Shown here in pieces: positions 26,054 to 33,968 of a stretch of 44,174 bases of DNA (positions are counted from its first letter, which is position 1; each line of letters opens with the position of its first letter). The position numbers and the translations under genes are program-made. The stretch comes from an uncultured Flavobacteriaceae bacterium (GTDB lineage Bacteria; Bacteroidota; Bacteroidia; Flavobacteriales; Flavobacteriaceae). The notes below the pieces were generated by a model. That model was not told where the DNA came from. It saw nothing but the letters and a program-made list of their open reading frames with translations, and ran no database searches. The DNA is taken from positions 1 through 44,174 of the forward strand of contig CANMLX010000036.1 in the NCBI GenBank assembly GCA_947498845.1. The letters are read 5' to 3'.

Positions 26054-26656
26054 ATGACCGCAAAACTCGAAACTTTATTATTAACTCTCGAAAAATACAT
26101 CGTTAAAACTTCTAATGAAATTCTAGAACAAAAACCGTCTCAACATAAATGGTCTAAAAAAGAAATCTTGGGTCACCTCATAGACTCAGGAATAAATAAC
26201 TTACAGCGCTTTATTGAAATTCAATTTAAAAAACAACCTTACCAAATTAATAGTTATGATCAAGATGCACTAGTAAAAATTAATAATTACCAACATAAAG
26301 ATAAACCAGAACTTTTAAATATGTGGTTAACGATTAACCACCATATTATCTATGTAATCAATGCATTATCAAAAGAAAGTCTTTCACTACAAATTGTTGT
26401 TAATAATGAAAAACGCGATTTAATACCAATTCCCAAATGAATTTAATGAGTTAAAAAGTGTCTTTTGAAAATTCTATCTTCAACATAAAAAAGAACCGTA
26501 ACTACGGCTATGCTTATTTTTTATGTCTCGTATAATTCCAAAATCCATCTTTTTCCTTTACAGTATATTCATTTAAGAATTGGTATAAATTTTTTAATTT
26601 TAGATTACATAAATCACATGGAACATCATTTAAATCAAATAACTAATACTAATTAA
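26054..26656 (+). pseudogene. DinB-family protein gene split by a family B element
   Basis: The open part (26054-26440) reads as a DinB/YfiT-like four-helix protein: HKWSKKEILGHLIDSGINNLQRF with its metal-site His, then ALSKESL... It then runs into a family B repeat, which supplies the last five codons (IPIPK) and the stop. On the other side of the repeat, codons 26588-26656 give NFLILDYINHMEHHLNQI, the missing last helix with the HxxxH metal residues. Removing the 162-bp element plus one 3-bp duplicate (165 bases, 55 codons) joins GAT TTA to AAT TTT in frame and yields a normal ~145-residue protein. The gene is therefore recently broken. The truncated protein lacks the last metal histidines. 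Confidence 0.88.
26424..26585. repeat. Family B short element, copy 2, inserted in the DinB-family gene
   Basis: 162 bp, with ends TACCAATTCCCAAATGAAT and ATTCATTTAAGAATTGGTA. It is flanked by TAA on both sides (26421-26423, 26586-26588). The interrupted coding frame on either side proves that this is an insertion and shows the 3-bp duplication directly. Confidence 0.92.
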
Positions 26657-26683
26657 ATCTATTTTGAGTTATATAAAATACTA

Positions 26684-27634
26684 ATGAAAAAACTATTATT
26701 TACCTTATTGTTAATCCCATTATTAAGTTCTGGTCAAGCAAATAAATATGTGAGACAAGCAATAAGACTTTCCAATCCAGAAGAGCAAATTAAAATGCTA
26801 GATCAAGCTTTAAGTATTGATAATAAACATTTAGATGCGCTTTTTTATCGTGGTATTGCTAAATATAATTTGGAAGACTACAATAGTGCTATCTTAGATT
26901 TTACCAAAATAATCTTTTATAAACCAGATGCAGATAGTTATTACAACAGAGGTAATTGTAAGCTAAACCTATTGGACTATGAAAGTGCTTTAATAGATTA
27001 CGAAAAAGCTATCGAATTAGATCCTGATTTAATAGGCGCTTATTATAACCTAGCCTACACTAAATATAATTTAAAAGATTATGAAAGTGCCATTAAAGAC
27101 TTTACTAAAGTGATACGCGTTTTTCCTAACGATGTAAAATCATACAATCAAAGAGCTCTAACTTACATGCAACTAAAAAACTACAAACAAGCTTTTAGAG
27201 ATTATGCAGCCTGTATTATGTTAAAACCCGACAGTGACTCTTATTATAATAGAGGGCTCGCTTTGTTAGATGTGAATTATTACAAACAAGCGTTATCCGA
27301 TTTTAAACAGGCTATAAAACTCGATAACTCTAATACGCCTGCATATTTTTATCTTGGAGCGAACCAGCTTTTATTAGGTAAATTCTCCGAAAGTATTACT
27401 AGCCTTACCACTGCTATAAATAGAGATGATTTAGATTACGATGCGCATTTTGGACTTGCTATAGGGTATTACAATTTAGATGATTTTAAAAAAGCCAAAA
27501 TACACTTTAAACGCGCTAGAAATATACTTATAACTGGCGCTAACAAAAACTTCTCTATTTTTAAAGCTACGTTTTGGTATGAGGAGAATAAACAACTAAC
27601 ACAAGAAATGTATAGCAAGCTTAGTAAACTTTAA
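26684..27634 (+). CDS. Exported TPR-repeat protein
   Basis: A 316-residue protein with a signal peptide (MKKLLFTLLLIPLLSSGQA) and about seven TPRs from residue 30 to 290. Examples are DALFYRGIAKYNLEDYNSAI, SYYNRGNCKLNLLDYESALI, AYYNLAYTKYNLKDYESAIK and AYFYLGANQLLLGKFSESIT. The regular spacing (34 residues) and the absence of other domains point to a periplasmic protein-interaction scaffold. No partner gene is evident; it converges on rsmG, 8 bases away. Confidence 0.85.
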   Translation: MKKLLFTLLLIPLLSSGQANKYVRQAIRLSNPEEQIKMLDQALSIDNKHLDALFYRGIAKYNLEDYNSAILDFTKIIFYKPDADSYYNRGNCKLNLLDYESALIDYEKAIELDPDLIGAYYNLAYTKYNLKDYESAIKDFTKVIRVFPNDVKSYNQRALTYMQLKNYKQAFRDYAACIMLKPDSDSYYNRGLALLDVNYYKQALSDFKQAIKLDNSNTPAYFYLGANQLLLGKFSESITSLTTAINRDDLDYDAHFGLAIGYYNLDDFKKAKIHFKRARNILITGANKNFSIFKATFWYEENKQLTQEMYSKLSKL

Positions 27635-27642
27635 TTTCCTAA

Positions 27643-28272
27643 TTATCCTTTATACTTCACAGGTAAATGCACTACCTTTTTAGTATTGTAAAAATCTTCA
27701 GAATAAAAATCTTTAATATTATAAATTGTGATCGCTTTATAATCTTTAAGCTCTTCGGTTAAATCGCCTCCTTTTAAATAAAGAATGCCGTTTTTTAGTT
27801 CATTATTTTGCTGTTTAGCAATTTTACCTTTTGTCCAATGCACAAAAGTAGGCATTGCTGCCACGGCACGGCTCACAATAAAATCATAAGTTTCATTGAT
27901 CTCCTCAACACGTGTATGCGTTGTTTTAACATTAGTTAATCCTAAACCTTCAACGACACTATTAACAACCTTTAGTTTTTTTGCAATGCTATCTACTAAG
28001 TGAAAAGAACATTCTGGAAACATAATAGCTAAAGGAATACCAGGAAAACCACCTCCTGTACCCACATCCATAATCCTAGAGTCATCTTTAAATACAATTA
28101 CTTTAGCAATAGCTAAAGCATGTAAAACATGACGTAAATACAGCTCGTCTATATCTTTTCTGGAGACTACATTTATTTTTAAATTCCAATCTTTATACAA
28201 AGACTCTAGTAATTCAAATTTATGTATTTGGTCTTTTGTTAAATTTGGAAAATATTTTAAAATTAATTCCAT
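27643..28272 (-). CDS. rsmG: 16S rRNA (guanine527-N7)-methyltransferase RsmG
   Basis: RsmG methylates G527 of 16S rRNA with SAM. At 209 residues it is full length. Motifs are LYKDWNLKINVVSRKDIDELYLRH, the SAM loop IMDVGTGGGFPGIPLAIMFP, HLVDSIAKKLKVV, and YDFIVSRAVAAMPTFVHW with the catalytic-region RA. It is divergent from the desaturase gene, with 140 bases between them. Confidence 0.96.
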   Translation of the reverse strand: MELILKYFPNLTKDQIHKFELLESLYKDWNLKINVVSRKDIDELYLRHVLHALAIAKVIVFKDDSRIMDVGTGGGFPGIPLAIMFPECSFHLVDSIAKKLKVVNSVVEGLGLTNVKTTHTRVEEINETYDFIVSRAVAAMPTFVHWTKGKIAKQQNNELKNGILYLKGGDLTEELKDYKAITIYNIKDFYSEDFYNTKKVVHLPVKYKG

Positions 28273-28354
28273 GAACGTTAAATTTTGAACAAAAATATAG
28301 TTTTAAGACTTATTTTTTCACAAAAAAACACACTAAGTTAAAACCGTTTATGCG

Positions 28355-28362
28355 TATCTTTG
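28355..28362 (+). promoter_or_regulatory. Bacteroidota -7 box of the desaturase gene
   Basis: TATCTTTG matches TAnnTTTG and lies 50 bases before the ATG at 28413. A clear -33 TTG at the ideal distance is not evident. Confidence 0.45.
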
Positions 28363-28412
28363 CGCGGTGTGCTCTAAAATTTTTATTGCGCCAATCTATT
28401 TAAATTAATTGT

Positions 28413-29516
28413 ATGGCAAAACAAACAATTTCTTTTTCAAGAACAGACTCTGCTAAGTTCTTTAGAACTCTAAATAAGCGTGTTAACACTTATTTTAAAG
28501 AAAATAATATAAAGCGAACAGGGAATTGGAAATTATGGGTAAAAACTGTTGTTATGTTCTCTATATTTCTAACACCGTATTTCTTGATTTTAACAATAAG
28601 CAGCATTCCTGGTTGGGTGCAACTATTACTTACCATAGTTATGGGAGTTGGTATGGCAGGCGTTGGCATGAATGTGATGCACGACGGTAATCATGGGTCT
28701 TTCTCAAATAAAGCATGGGTAAACCGCTTAATGGGAAGCAGTATATATATTTTAGCAGGAAATGTTTACAACTGGCAAGTACAGCATAATGTGTTACACC
28801 ATACATATACTAATATTCACGGCCATGATGAAGATTTAGATGCTGGTAGAATTTTACGATTCACAAAACATTCCAAATGGCAATGGCACCACAAATTTCA
28901 GCATTACTATTCCATCCTTCTTTATGGATTGTTAACCATAAATTGGGCCATCACTACAGATTGGCAACAAATGCATCGTTACATGAAACGTAAATTATCT
29001 GTTGGTAAATTTCCAAACCCCGTATGGAATTGGAGTAAATTGGTTATTTCTAAAGCCACTTATGTTGCTATTTGGATTGTGATACCTATGGTGCTTTTAG
29101 ACATTGCATGGTGGAAAATTTTATTAGGCTTTTTTATAATGCACTACACCGCTGGGTTAATTTTAAGCGTTGTATTTCAACTTGCTCATGTTATTGAAGA
29201 TGCAGAAATGCCTCTACCAGAAAAAGATGGCACCCTAAAAAATACATGGGCAATACACCAACTTAAAACTACAGTTAATTTTAGTACCAAAAACCGTATT
29301 GTAAATTGGTTTACTGGAGGTTTAAACCATCAAGTAGAACACCACATTTTTCCGCATATTAGTCACATACACTATACTAAAATATCAAAAATAGTACGAG
29401 AAACTGCTAAAGAATTTAATTTACCTTATAACGAATATAAAACCACACGTAAAGCAATTATTGCACATTTTAAGTATTTACGAGAAATGGGTACAAAACC
29501 TGCTTTACAAGTATAA
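28413..29516 (+). CDS. Membrane fatty acid desaturase
   Basis: A 367-residue integral membrane di-iron enzyme that introduces a double bond into acyl chains. The three histidine boxes are present: H90DGNH, H125NVLHH and H306QVEHH, the last with the Q-x-x-HH form of front-end/acyl-lipid desaturases (DesA3/linoleoyl-CoA type). Hydrophobic segments lie at about 48-85, 170-190 and 200-250. There is no fused cytochrome b5 domain, so an external electron donor is needed. The aspartate aminotransferase gene begins 16 bases after the stop and is probably co-transcribed. Confidence 0.93.
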   Translation: MAKQTISFSRTDSAKFFRTLNKRVNTYFKENNIKRTGNWKLWVKTVVMFSIFLTPYFLILTISSIPGWVQLLLTIVMGVGMAGVGMNVMHDGNHGSFSNKAWVNRLMGSSIYILAGNVYNWQVQHNVLHHTYTNIHGHDEDLDAGRILRFTKHSKWQWHHKFQHYYSILLYGLLTINWAITTDWQQMHRYMKRKLSVGKFPNPVWNWSKLVISKATYVAIWIVIPMVLLDIAWWKILLGFFIMHYTAGLILSVVFQLAHVIEDAEMPLPEKDGTLKNTWAIHQLKTTVNFSTKNRIVNWFTGGLNHQVEHHIFPHISHIHYTKISKIVRETAKEFNLPYNEYKTTRKAIIAHFKYLREMGTKPALQV

Positions 29517-29532
29517 TTTTACTAGTATCATA

Positions 29533-30717
29533 ATGAACTTATTATCAGATAGAATTTTAAACATGTCCACATCTGCTACATTAGCAATGGCGGCAAAGGC
29601 AAGAGAATTAAGAGGCGAAGGCAAAGACATTATTGGATTAAGTCTTGGGGAACCCGATTTTAAAGTGCCCGATTTTGTTAAAGAAGCTGCAATTAATGCT
29701 ATAAATGAAGGCTACAACTCATACACTCCTGTTGATGGATATGTAGATTTAAAAGACGCTATTATCACAAAATTTAAACGTGATAATAATTTAACATACG
29801 CTCCATCGCAAATTGTAGTATCTACTGGAGCTAAACAAGCACTTTTTAATGTTGCTGGCGTGATGTTAAACGATGGAGATGAAGTCATTTTACCATGTCC
29901 TTATTGGGTAAGTTACTCCGATATTGTAAAATTATTTGGAGGTGTTCCTGTTGAAGTAAAAACATCTATAGATACAGATTTTAAAATGACACCTGAGCAA
30001 CTTGAAGCGGCTATCACACCAAAAACTAAAATGATGTGGTTTAGCTCTCCTTGTAACCCAAGTGGATCTGTTTACAGTAAAGAAGAACTACAAGCTTTAG
30101 TTGCTGTTTTAGCAAAGCACCCGAATATTTATGTGGTTTCCGATGAAATTTACGAACACATTAACTACGGAAAAGGCCATACAAGTATCGCTGAGTTTGA
30201 TGAAATATATGACCGTACAATAACAGTAAACGGTGTTTCTAAAGCCTATGCCATGACAGGATGGCGTATTGGATTTATTGGGGCTCCAGAAAAAATTGCT
30301 AGAGCCTGTAATAAACTACAAGGACAAACCACTAGTGGAGCTAATTGTATTGCGCAACGCGCAGTAATTACAGCTTTAAACGAGTCTCCTTCGCGTATTA
30401 AGTATATGATTGATGAGTTTAATGTACGAAGAGACATGATATTAGACCTACTAAATAACATAGAAGGGTTTAAAACAAATACACCAGATGGTGCATTTTA
30501 TGTTTTCCCAGATGTTTCTGCTTTCTTTGGAAAAACGTTAAATGGTAAAAAAATAAACAATGCTACAGATTTTTCACTTTATTTACTTGAAGAAGCTCTA
30601 GTAGCAACAGTTACTGGTGATGCTTTTGGAAACCCTAATTGCATTAGAATTTCTTATGCTGCTTCTCAAGAACAAATTATAGAAGCTGTAAAGCGTATTA
30701 AAAAAGCCGTTAGCTAA
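29533..30717 (+). CDS. aspC: Aspartate aminotransferase-type class I PLP enzyme
   Basis: 394 residues when started at ATG 29533; the open frame runs further up into the desaturase gene, but MNLLSDRILNMSTSATLAMA is the conserved start. Motifs are LSLGEPDFKVPDFV, STGAKQALFNV, PYWVSYSDIVKL and FSSPCNPSGSVY, then VSDEIYEHI and the PLP lysine K237 in NGVSKAYAMTGWRIGF. The C-terminal arginine region CIRISYAAS binds the alpha-carboxylate. It is the subgroup I-gamma type common in Bacteroidota, and may also accept prephenate. A perfect terminator palindrome follows beyond a family A element. Confidence 0.9.
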   Translation: MNLLSDRILNMSTSATLAMAAKARELRGEGKDIIGLSLGEPDFKVPDFVKEAAINAINEGYNSYTPVDGYVDLKDAIITKFKRDNNLTYAPSQIVVSTGAKQALFNVAGVMLNDGDEVILPCPYWVSYSDIVKLFGGVPVEVKTSIDTDFKMTPEQLEAAITPKTKMMWFSSPCNPSGSVYSKEELQALVAVLAKHPNIYVVSDEIYEHINYGKGHTSIAEFDEIYDRTITVNGVSKAYAMTGWRIGFIGAPEKIARACNKLQGQTTSGANCIAQRAVITALNESPSRIKYMIDEFNVRRDMILDLLNNIEGFKTNTPDGAFYVFPDVSAFFGKTLNGKKINNATDFSLYLLEEALVATVTGDAFGNPNCIRISYAASQEQIIEAVKRIKKAVS

Positions 30718-30746
30718 ATAATACTGCCTTTTAAATTACATTGTAA

Positions 30747-30906
30747 TACCAAATCTACTATAAAATGCGCTATAACTAATTTGAATTATTTTACGGGAGT
30801 TCAAAGCATAAAAATCAAGAATAGCCTTAGCTATTGTTTATTTTTATAATGCAGAAATCATGTGAAAGAAGCGAATTATATGGTGCATTTTATAGTAGAT
30901 TTGGTA
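30747..30906. repeat. Family A short element, copy 3 (160 bp, inverted)
   Basis: It begins TACCAAATCTACTATAAAATG and ends CATTTTATAGTAGATTTGGTA, a near-perfect 21-bp inverted repeat. TAA flanks both sides (30744-30746, 30907-30909). The interior is the reverse complement of the copies at 17510 and 21295. Confidence 0.87.
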
Positions 30907-30912
30907 TAAGAT

Positions 30913-30948
30913 AAATAAGGGTTTGATTTATAAATCAAACCCTTATTT
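30913..30948 (+). terminator. Perfect 36-bp palindromic terminator after aspC
   Basis: AAATAAGGGTTTGATTTA is followed directly by its exact reverse complement. The element at 30747 lies between the gene stop and this terminator, so the repeat may be included in the transcript. Confidence 0.7.
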
Positions 30949-31013
30949 GTTATGAGCATTTTTGATAAATATTAAATAACATTCAATCATGGCAACGCTA
31001 CAGTTGTATTTTA

Positions 31014-31361
31014 TACCAATTCCCAAATGAGTTTACTAAGTTAAAAAGTGTCTTTTGAAATGCTATCTTCAACATAAAAAAGAACCGTAACTACGGCTCA
31101 ATGTCATTAAGTTAAGAGTTTATATGTTCTCAGTGTCAGGTTGAGCGCAGTCGAAACCTCTTTGTTAGTTAGAATAAAAAGTTCTCGACTTACTCCGTAA
31201 GCTAACGTCGTTAAAAATATATTTTTTCTCGTTAATGCTCGAACAGACATAATTTCCATTAACTTAATGACATTGAACTACGGCTATGCTTATTTTTTCT
31301 GCCTCGTATAATTCCAAAATCCATCATTTTACTTTACAATATATTCATTTAAGAATTGGTA
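31014..31361. repeat. Family B short element, copy 3, itself interrupted
   Basis: The outer ends match family B (TACCAATTCCCAAATGAG ... ATTCATTTAAGAATTGGTA). The left flank is TTA and the right flank TTG, one mismatch from a duplication. After AACTACGGCT the element is broken by the 179-bp insertion at 31098-31276, then continues ACTACGGCTATGC. Without the insertion and its duplication the element is 161 bp. Confidence 0.88.
31098..31276. mobile_element. Element C: 179-bp insertion nested in a family B copy
   Basis: The terminal repeats TCAATGTCATTAAGTTAA and TTAACTTAATGACATTGA are 18-bp perfect inverted repeats. The 8-bp ACTACGGC is duplicated (31090-31097 and 31277-31284); a 10-bp reading, AACTACGGCT with 17-bp ends, fits equally. 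The other family B copies give the empty site. The interior has a GTTGAGCGCAGTCGAAACC segment and no ORF. Confidence 0.88.
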
Positions 31362-31416
31362 TTGTTTTGAAATATTAGGCAAAAAGATTAAGTTTTTCTG
31401 GGTAATTGCTAAGTTA

Positions 31417-31589
31417 TACCATTTACGTAATTTAATTTCGTATAAATATTTTTGTCAACTTCGAGTGTCACGCCTTAGCGTGATGTATCGAGAAGCTGCA
31501 AACCTGTTCTCGATACATTTTTTATTTCGTTATCTCTTCATAAAAAACACTCGAACTGACATATGCGAAAATTTTAATCGTAAATCGTA
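31417..31589. repeat. Family D short element, inverted copy (173 bp)
   Basis: It runs TACCATTTACGTAATTTAAT to ATTTTAATCGTAAATCGTA with ~28-bp imperfect inverted ends and TTA on both sides (31414-31416, 31590-31592). The interior holds TGTCAACTTCGAGTG ... CACTCGAACTGACA and the GTATCGAGAA / TTCTCGATAC pair. It is the reverse complement of 16416-16577 with a longer spacer. 31593-31733 shows nothing else. Confidence 0.75.
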
Positions 31590-31733
31590 TTAAATTAGTA
31601 CTAAATAAATATTGAGGTTAAAAGACCAAATACAGGTTCTTTTCGTATATTGATAGTATAAATCCATAAATACATTGCTCTCAATTTTAATGTATTCCAA
31701 TAAACCGTTTGATTTTTGTATTTTCGAATTAAT

Positions 31734-32516
31734 ATGAAATACCTATTAGTTCTATTTTTATATACGACCTTATTAGTTAATGGTCAAGAATTAATTGACA
31801 CTAAATTTGTTAATCAAGTTGAGCTAAAAGCAGATCATATCGTTGGTATTGATAATTTTGGCACGCTTTTTTTTACGAAAGCTAATACCATCTACAAAAA
31901 AAATAAAACCTCAACCATAAGCTATAATAATTTACAATTAGGAGAACTTAGTTCTGCAAACAGTTTTAACCCTTTAAAAATCAACCTATTTTACAAAGAA
32001 CTTAACACTGCTGTAATTTTAGATAATCGTTTAGCTGAAATTTTTAAAATTGATTTCAATGCCATTAGTACTTACAAAAATGTATCGCACATTTCAACAG
32101 GATACGATAATACTATTTGGATTTTCAACCAAGACACCCGCCTTTTAGAAGTATATGATTATAAAACCAACACAACTAGAGCAAAAACGCAACACCCCAT
32201 AACTAGTAAAATTTTAACTTTAAAAAGTAATTATAACTACTGCTATTTACTTACCGAGGATTACATTATGGTCTATAACTATTTTGGAAGCATTGTAGAG
32301 AAACTAAAAAATAATGGCTATACAGATATTGAAGAAAACAATGGTTTTTTATATCTAAAAAAAGAGAATTCACTGTATTATTTAGGAAAAGAGAAAAGTA
32401 ATATTATTCCCATTAAAACTAAGGGTATTTCGATAAATGAATTTTTTGTAACCAACGAAAGCTTGTATATTTACAACAATGAAAGCCTACAAGAATTCCA
32501 AATAAAAATCAATTAA
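31734..32516 (+). CDS. Exported propeller-like protein of unknown function
   Basis: 260 residues when started at ATG 31734, where a signal peptide begins (MKYLLVLFLYTTLLVNGQ). The rest is built of short beta strands with repeated patterns such as HIVGIDNFGTLFFTKANTIY, NVSHISTGYDNTIWIFNQDT and YCYLLTEDYIMVYNYFGSIV, which suggests a beta-propeller-like fold. No catalytic residues were recognised. The deoxynucleoside kinase gene starts 4 bases after its stop, so the two form an operon. This pairing is, from memory, common in Flavobacteriaceae, but the link between a periplasmic protein and a nucleoside kinase is unexplained. Confidence 0.7.
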   Translation: MKYLLVLFLYTTLLVNGQELIDTKFVNQVELKADHIVGIDNFGTLFFTKANTIYKKNKTSTISYNNLQLGELSSANSFNPLKINLFYKELNTAVILDNRLAEIFKIDFNAISTYKNVSHISTGYDNTIWIFNQDTRLLEVYDYKTNTTRAKTQHPITSKILTLKSNYNYCYLLTEDYIMVYNYFGSIVEKLKNNGYTDIEENNGFLYLKKENSLYYLGKEKSNIIPIKTKGISINEFFVTNESLYIYNNESLQEFQIKIN

Positions 32517-32520
32517 CACC

Positions 32521-33135
32521 ATGCATATTGCAATTGCCGGAAACATTGGCGCTGGAAAAACTACGCTTACAAAACTATTAGCAAAACATTATAATTGGGA
32601 AGCACAGCTGGAAGATGTTGTGGATAATCCATATCTAGATGATTTTTACAACCAAATGGAGCGTTGGAGTTTTAATCTACAAGTTTACTTTTTAAATAGT
32701 AGGTTTCGACAAGTATTACAAATACGCCAAAGTGGTAAAGACATTATACAGGATAGAACCATCTATGAAGATGCCCATATCTTTGCGCCCAACCTACATG
32801 CTATGGGGTTAATGACTAATAGAGATTACGAGAATTACCGTGCCTTATTCGATTTAATGGAGTCTTTAGTACAAGGGCCAGATCTTTTAATTTATTTAAG
32901 AAGTTCTATCCCAAATTTAGTGTCTCAAATACATAAACGAGGTCGTGATTATGAGAATTCTATTAGTATAGACTATCTAAGTAGGCTAAACGAACGCTAC
33001 GAAGCCTGGATTCATGGTTACAATAAAGGCAAACTATTAATAGTAGATGTAGATAATTTAAATTTTGTGGATACTCCTGAAGATTTAGGCTCTGTTATTA
33101 ATACCATTGATGCAGAAATTAATGGTCTATTTTAG
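32521..33135 (+). CDS. Deoxynucleoside kinase
   Basis: A 204-residue cytoplasmic kinase of the dCK/dGK family that phosphorylates deoxynucleosides for salvage. The P-loop is IAGNIGAGKTTLTKLL (residues 5-20). The catalytic-Glu region is EDVVDNPYLDDFY, and the DRS-like motif is QDRTIYEDAHIF (normally DRS). The lid is KRGRDYENSI with its arginines, and YLRSSIPNLVSQIHKRGR is typical. The substrate base (dA, dG or dC) cannot be told by eye. It is second in an operon with the propeller-like gene. Confidence 0.92.
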   Translation: MHIAIAGNIGAGKTTLTKLLAKHYNWEAQLEDVVDNPYLDDFYNQMERWSFNLQVYFLNSRFRQVLQIRQSGKDIIQDRTIYEDAHIFAPNLHAMGLMTNRDYENYRALFDLMESLVQGPDLLIYLRSSIPNLVSQIHKRGRDYENSISIDYLSRLNERYEAWIHGYNKGKLLIVDVDNLNFVDTPEDLGSVINTIDAEINGLF

Positions 33136-33240
33136 ACTTACGCAACTTATATTTTTTTTAACATATAGAGGACGCAAGAATATATACTATATTACGACCA
33201 AAATATGGCATTAAAATTGCCTTTTGTAGATTAAAAAACT

Positions 33241-33265
33241 CTATGGATTTGAAATCCATAGTTTT
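33241..33265 (+). terminator. Hairpin terminator after the deoxynucleoside kinase gene
   Basis: The stem CTATGGATTT / AAATCCATAG is followed by TTTT. It lies 105 bases after the stop. A second small hairpin, AACTCT/AGAGTT, is at 33280-33295. Confidence 0.65.
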
Positions 33266-33298
33266 AAACAAAAAAATAAAACTCTTTATAGAGTTAAC

Positions 33299-33420
33299 TT
33301 GTCATTCCGAATGTTACTGAAATTAAAATATTTTTTAATTGAAAGTATTTAGCGTAGCTAACGAAGTGGAATCTCATAATTTTGAGATTTCTCTCCCGAA
33401 ACTTCGGGATCGAAATGACA
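33299..33420. repeat. Family E dispersed repeat, copy 2 (TGTCATTCC type)
   Basis: It begins TTGTCATTCCGAATG and ends GATCGAAATGACA, with complementary ends. About 60 internal bases match the copy at 16652. A CTCCCGAAACTTCGGGA hairpin lies near the end. Confidence 0.7.
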
Positions 33421-33498
33421 GTCGATTCTCAAAAAGTTTATAGAAACTAAAGTAATTGCAATAGAATTACACGGTTTTAATCTTTAACTTGATAATAA

Positions 33499-33954
33499 AT
33501 GAAGACGAGACAAATTATTACCCTATTTATAGTTGCTTTTTTTAGCCTTAATGCTTTCGCCCAAATTATAGAGCCGGTTAAATGGGAAACTTCGGTTGAA
33601 AAAATTTCAGATACAGAAGCCGTATTAATAGCAACAGCTTCGATTGAAGACAAATGGCATTTATACTCGCAAACAGTACCAGAAGGAGGCCCAATAGCTA
33701 CTACTTTTTCTTTTGAAGGCAGCAAAAATTACTTAAAAAAAGGAAATACAAAGGAAGAAGAAGGCCATGTGGTTGATGATCCTATTTTTGATATGAAGAT
33801 TAAATATTTTTCAAATAAAGCATCATTCAAACAACGCATAAAATTAAAAACGCAAGATGTTTTTAAAATAAAAGGCGCTGTAGAGTTCATGGTATGCGAT
33901 GATACCAGATGCTTACCTCCTACAGAAGTTAGTTTAGAATTTAACATTAAATAA
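33499..33954 (+). CDS. Free-standing DsbD N-terminal (nDsbD) domain protein
   Basis: A 151-residue periplasmic protein: signal peptide (TLFIVAFFSLNAFAQ), then a single nDsbD immunoglobulin-like domain. It keeps the redox cysteine pair in MVCDDTRCLPP. The sequence closely parallels the N-terminal domain of the next gene (EPVKW.TSVEKISDTE, GHVVDDPIF.MK.KYF), so the two arose by tandem duplication. It is likely a reductant carrier receiving electrons from DsbD, or a paralogous donor to other thiol proteins. The gene is 14 bases before dsbD, presumably in one transcript. Confidence 0.85.
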   Translation: MKTRQIITLFIVAFFSLNAFAQIIEPVKWETSVEKISDTEAVLIATASIEDKWHLYSQTVPEGGPIATTFSFEGSKNYLKKGNTKEEEGHVVDDPIFDMKIKYFSNKASFKQRIKLKTQDVFKIKGAVEFMVCDDTRCLPPTEVSLEFNIK

Positions 33955-33968
33955 TTAGCGCTAAAAAT

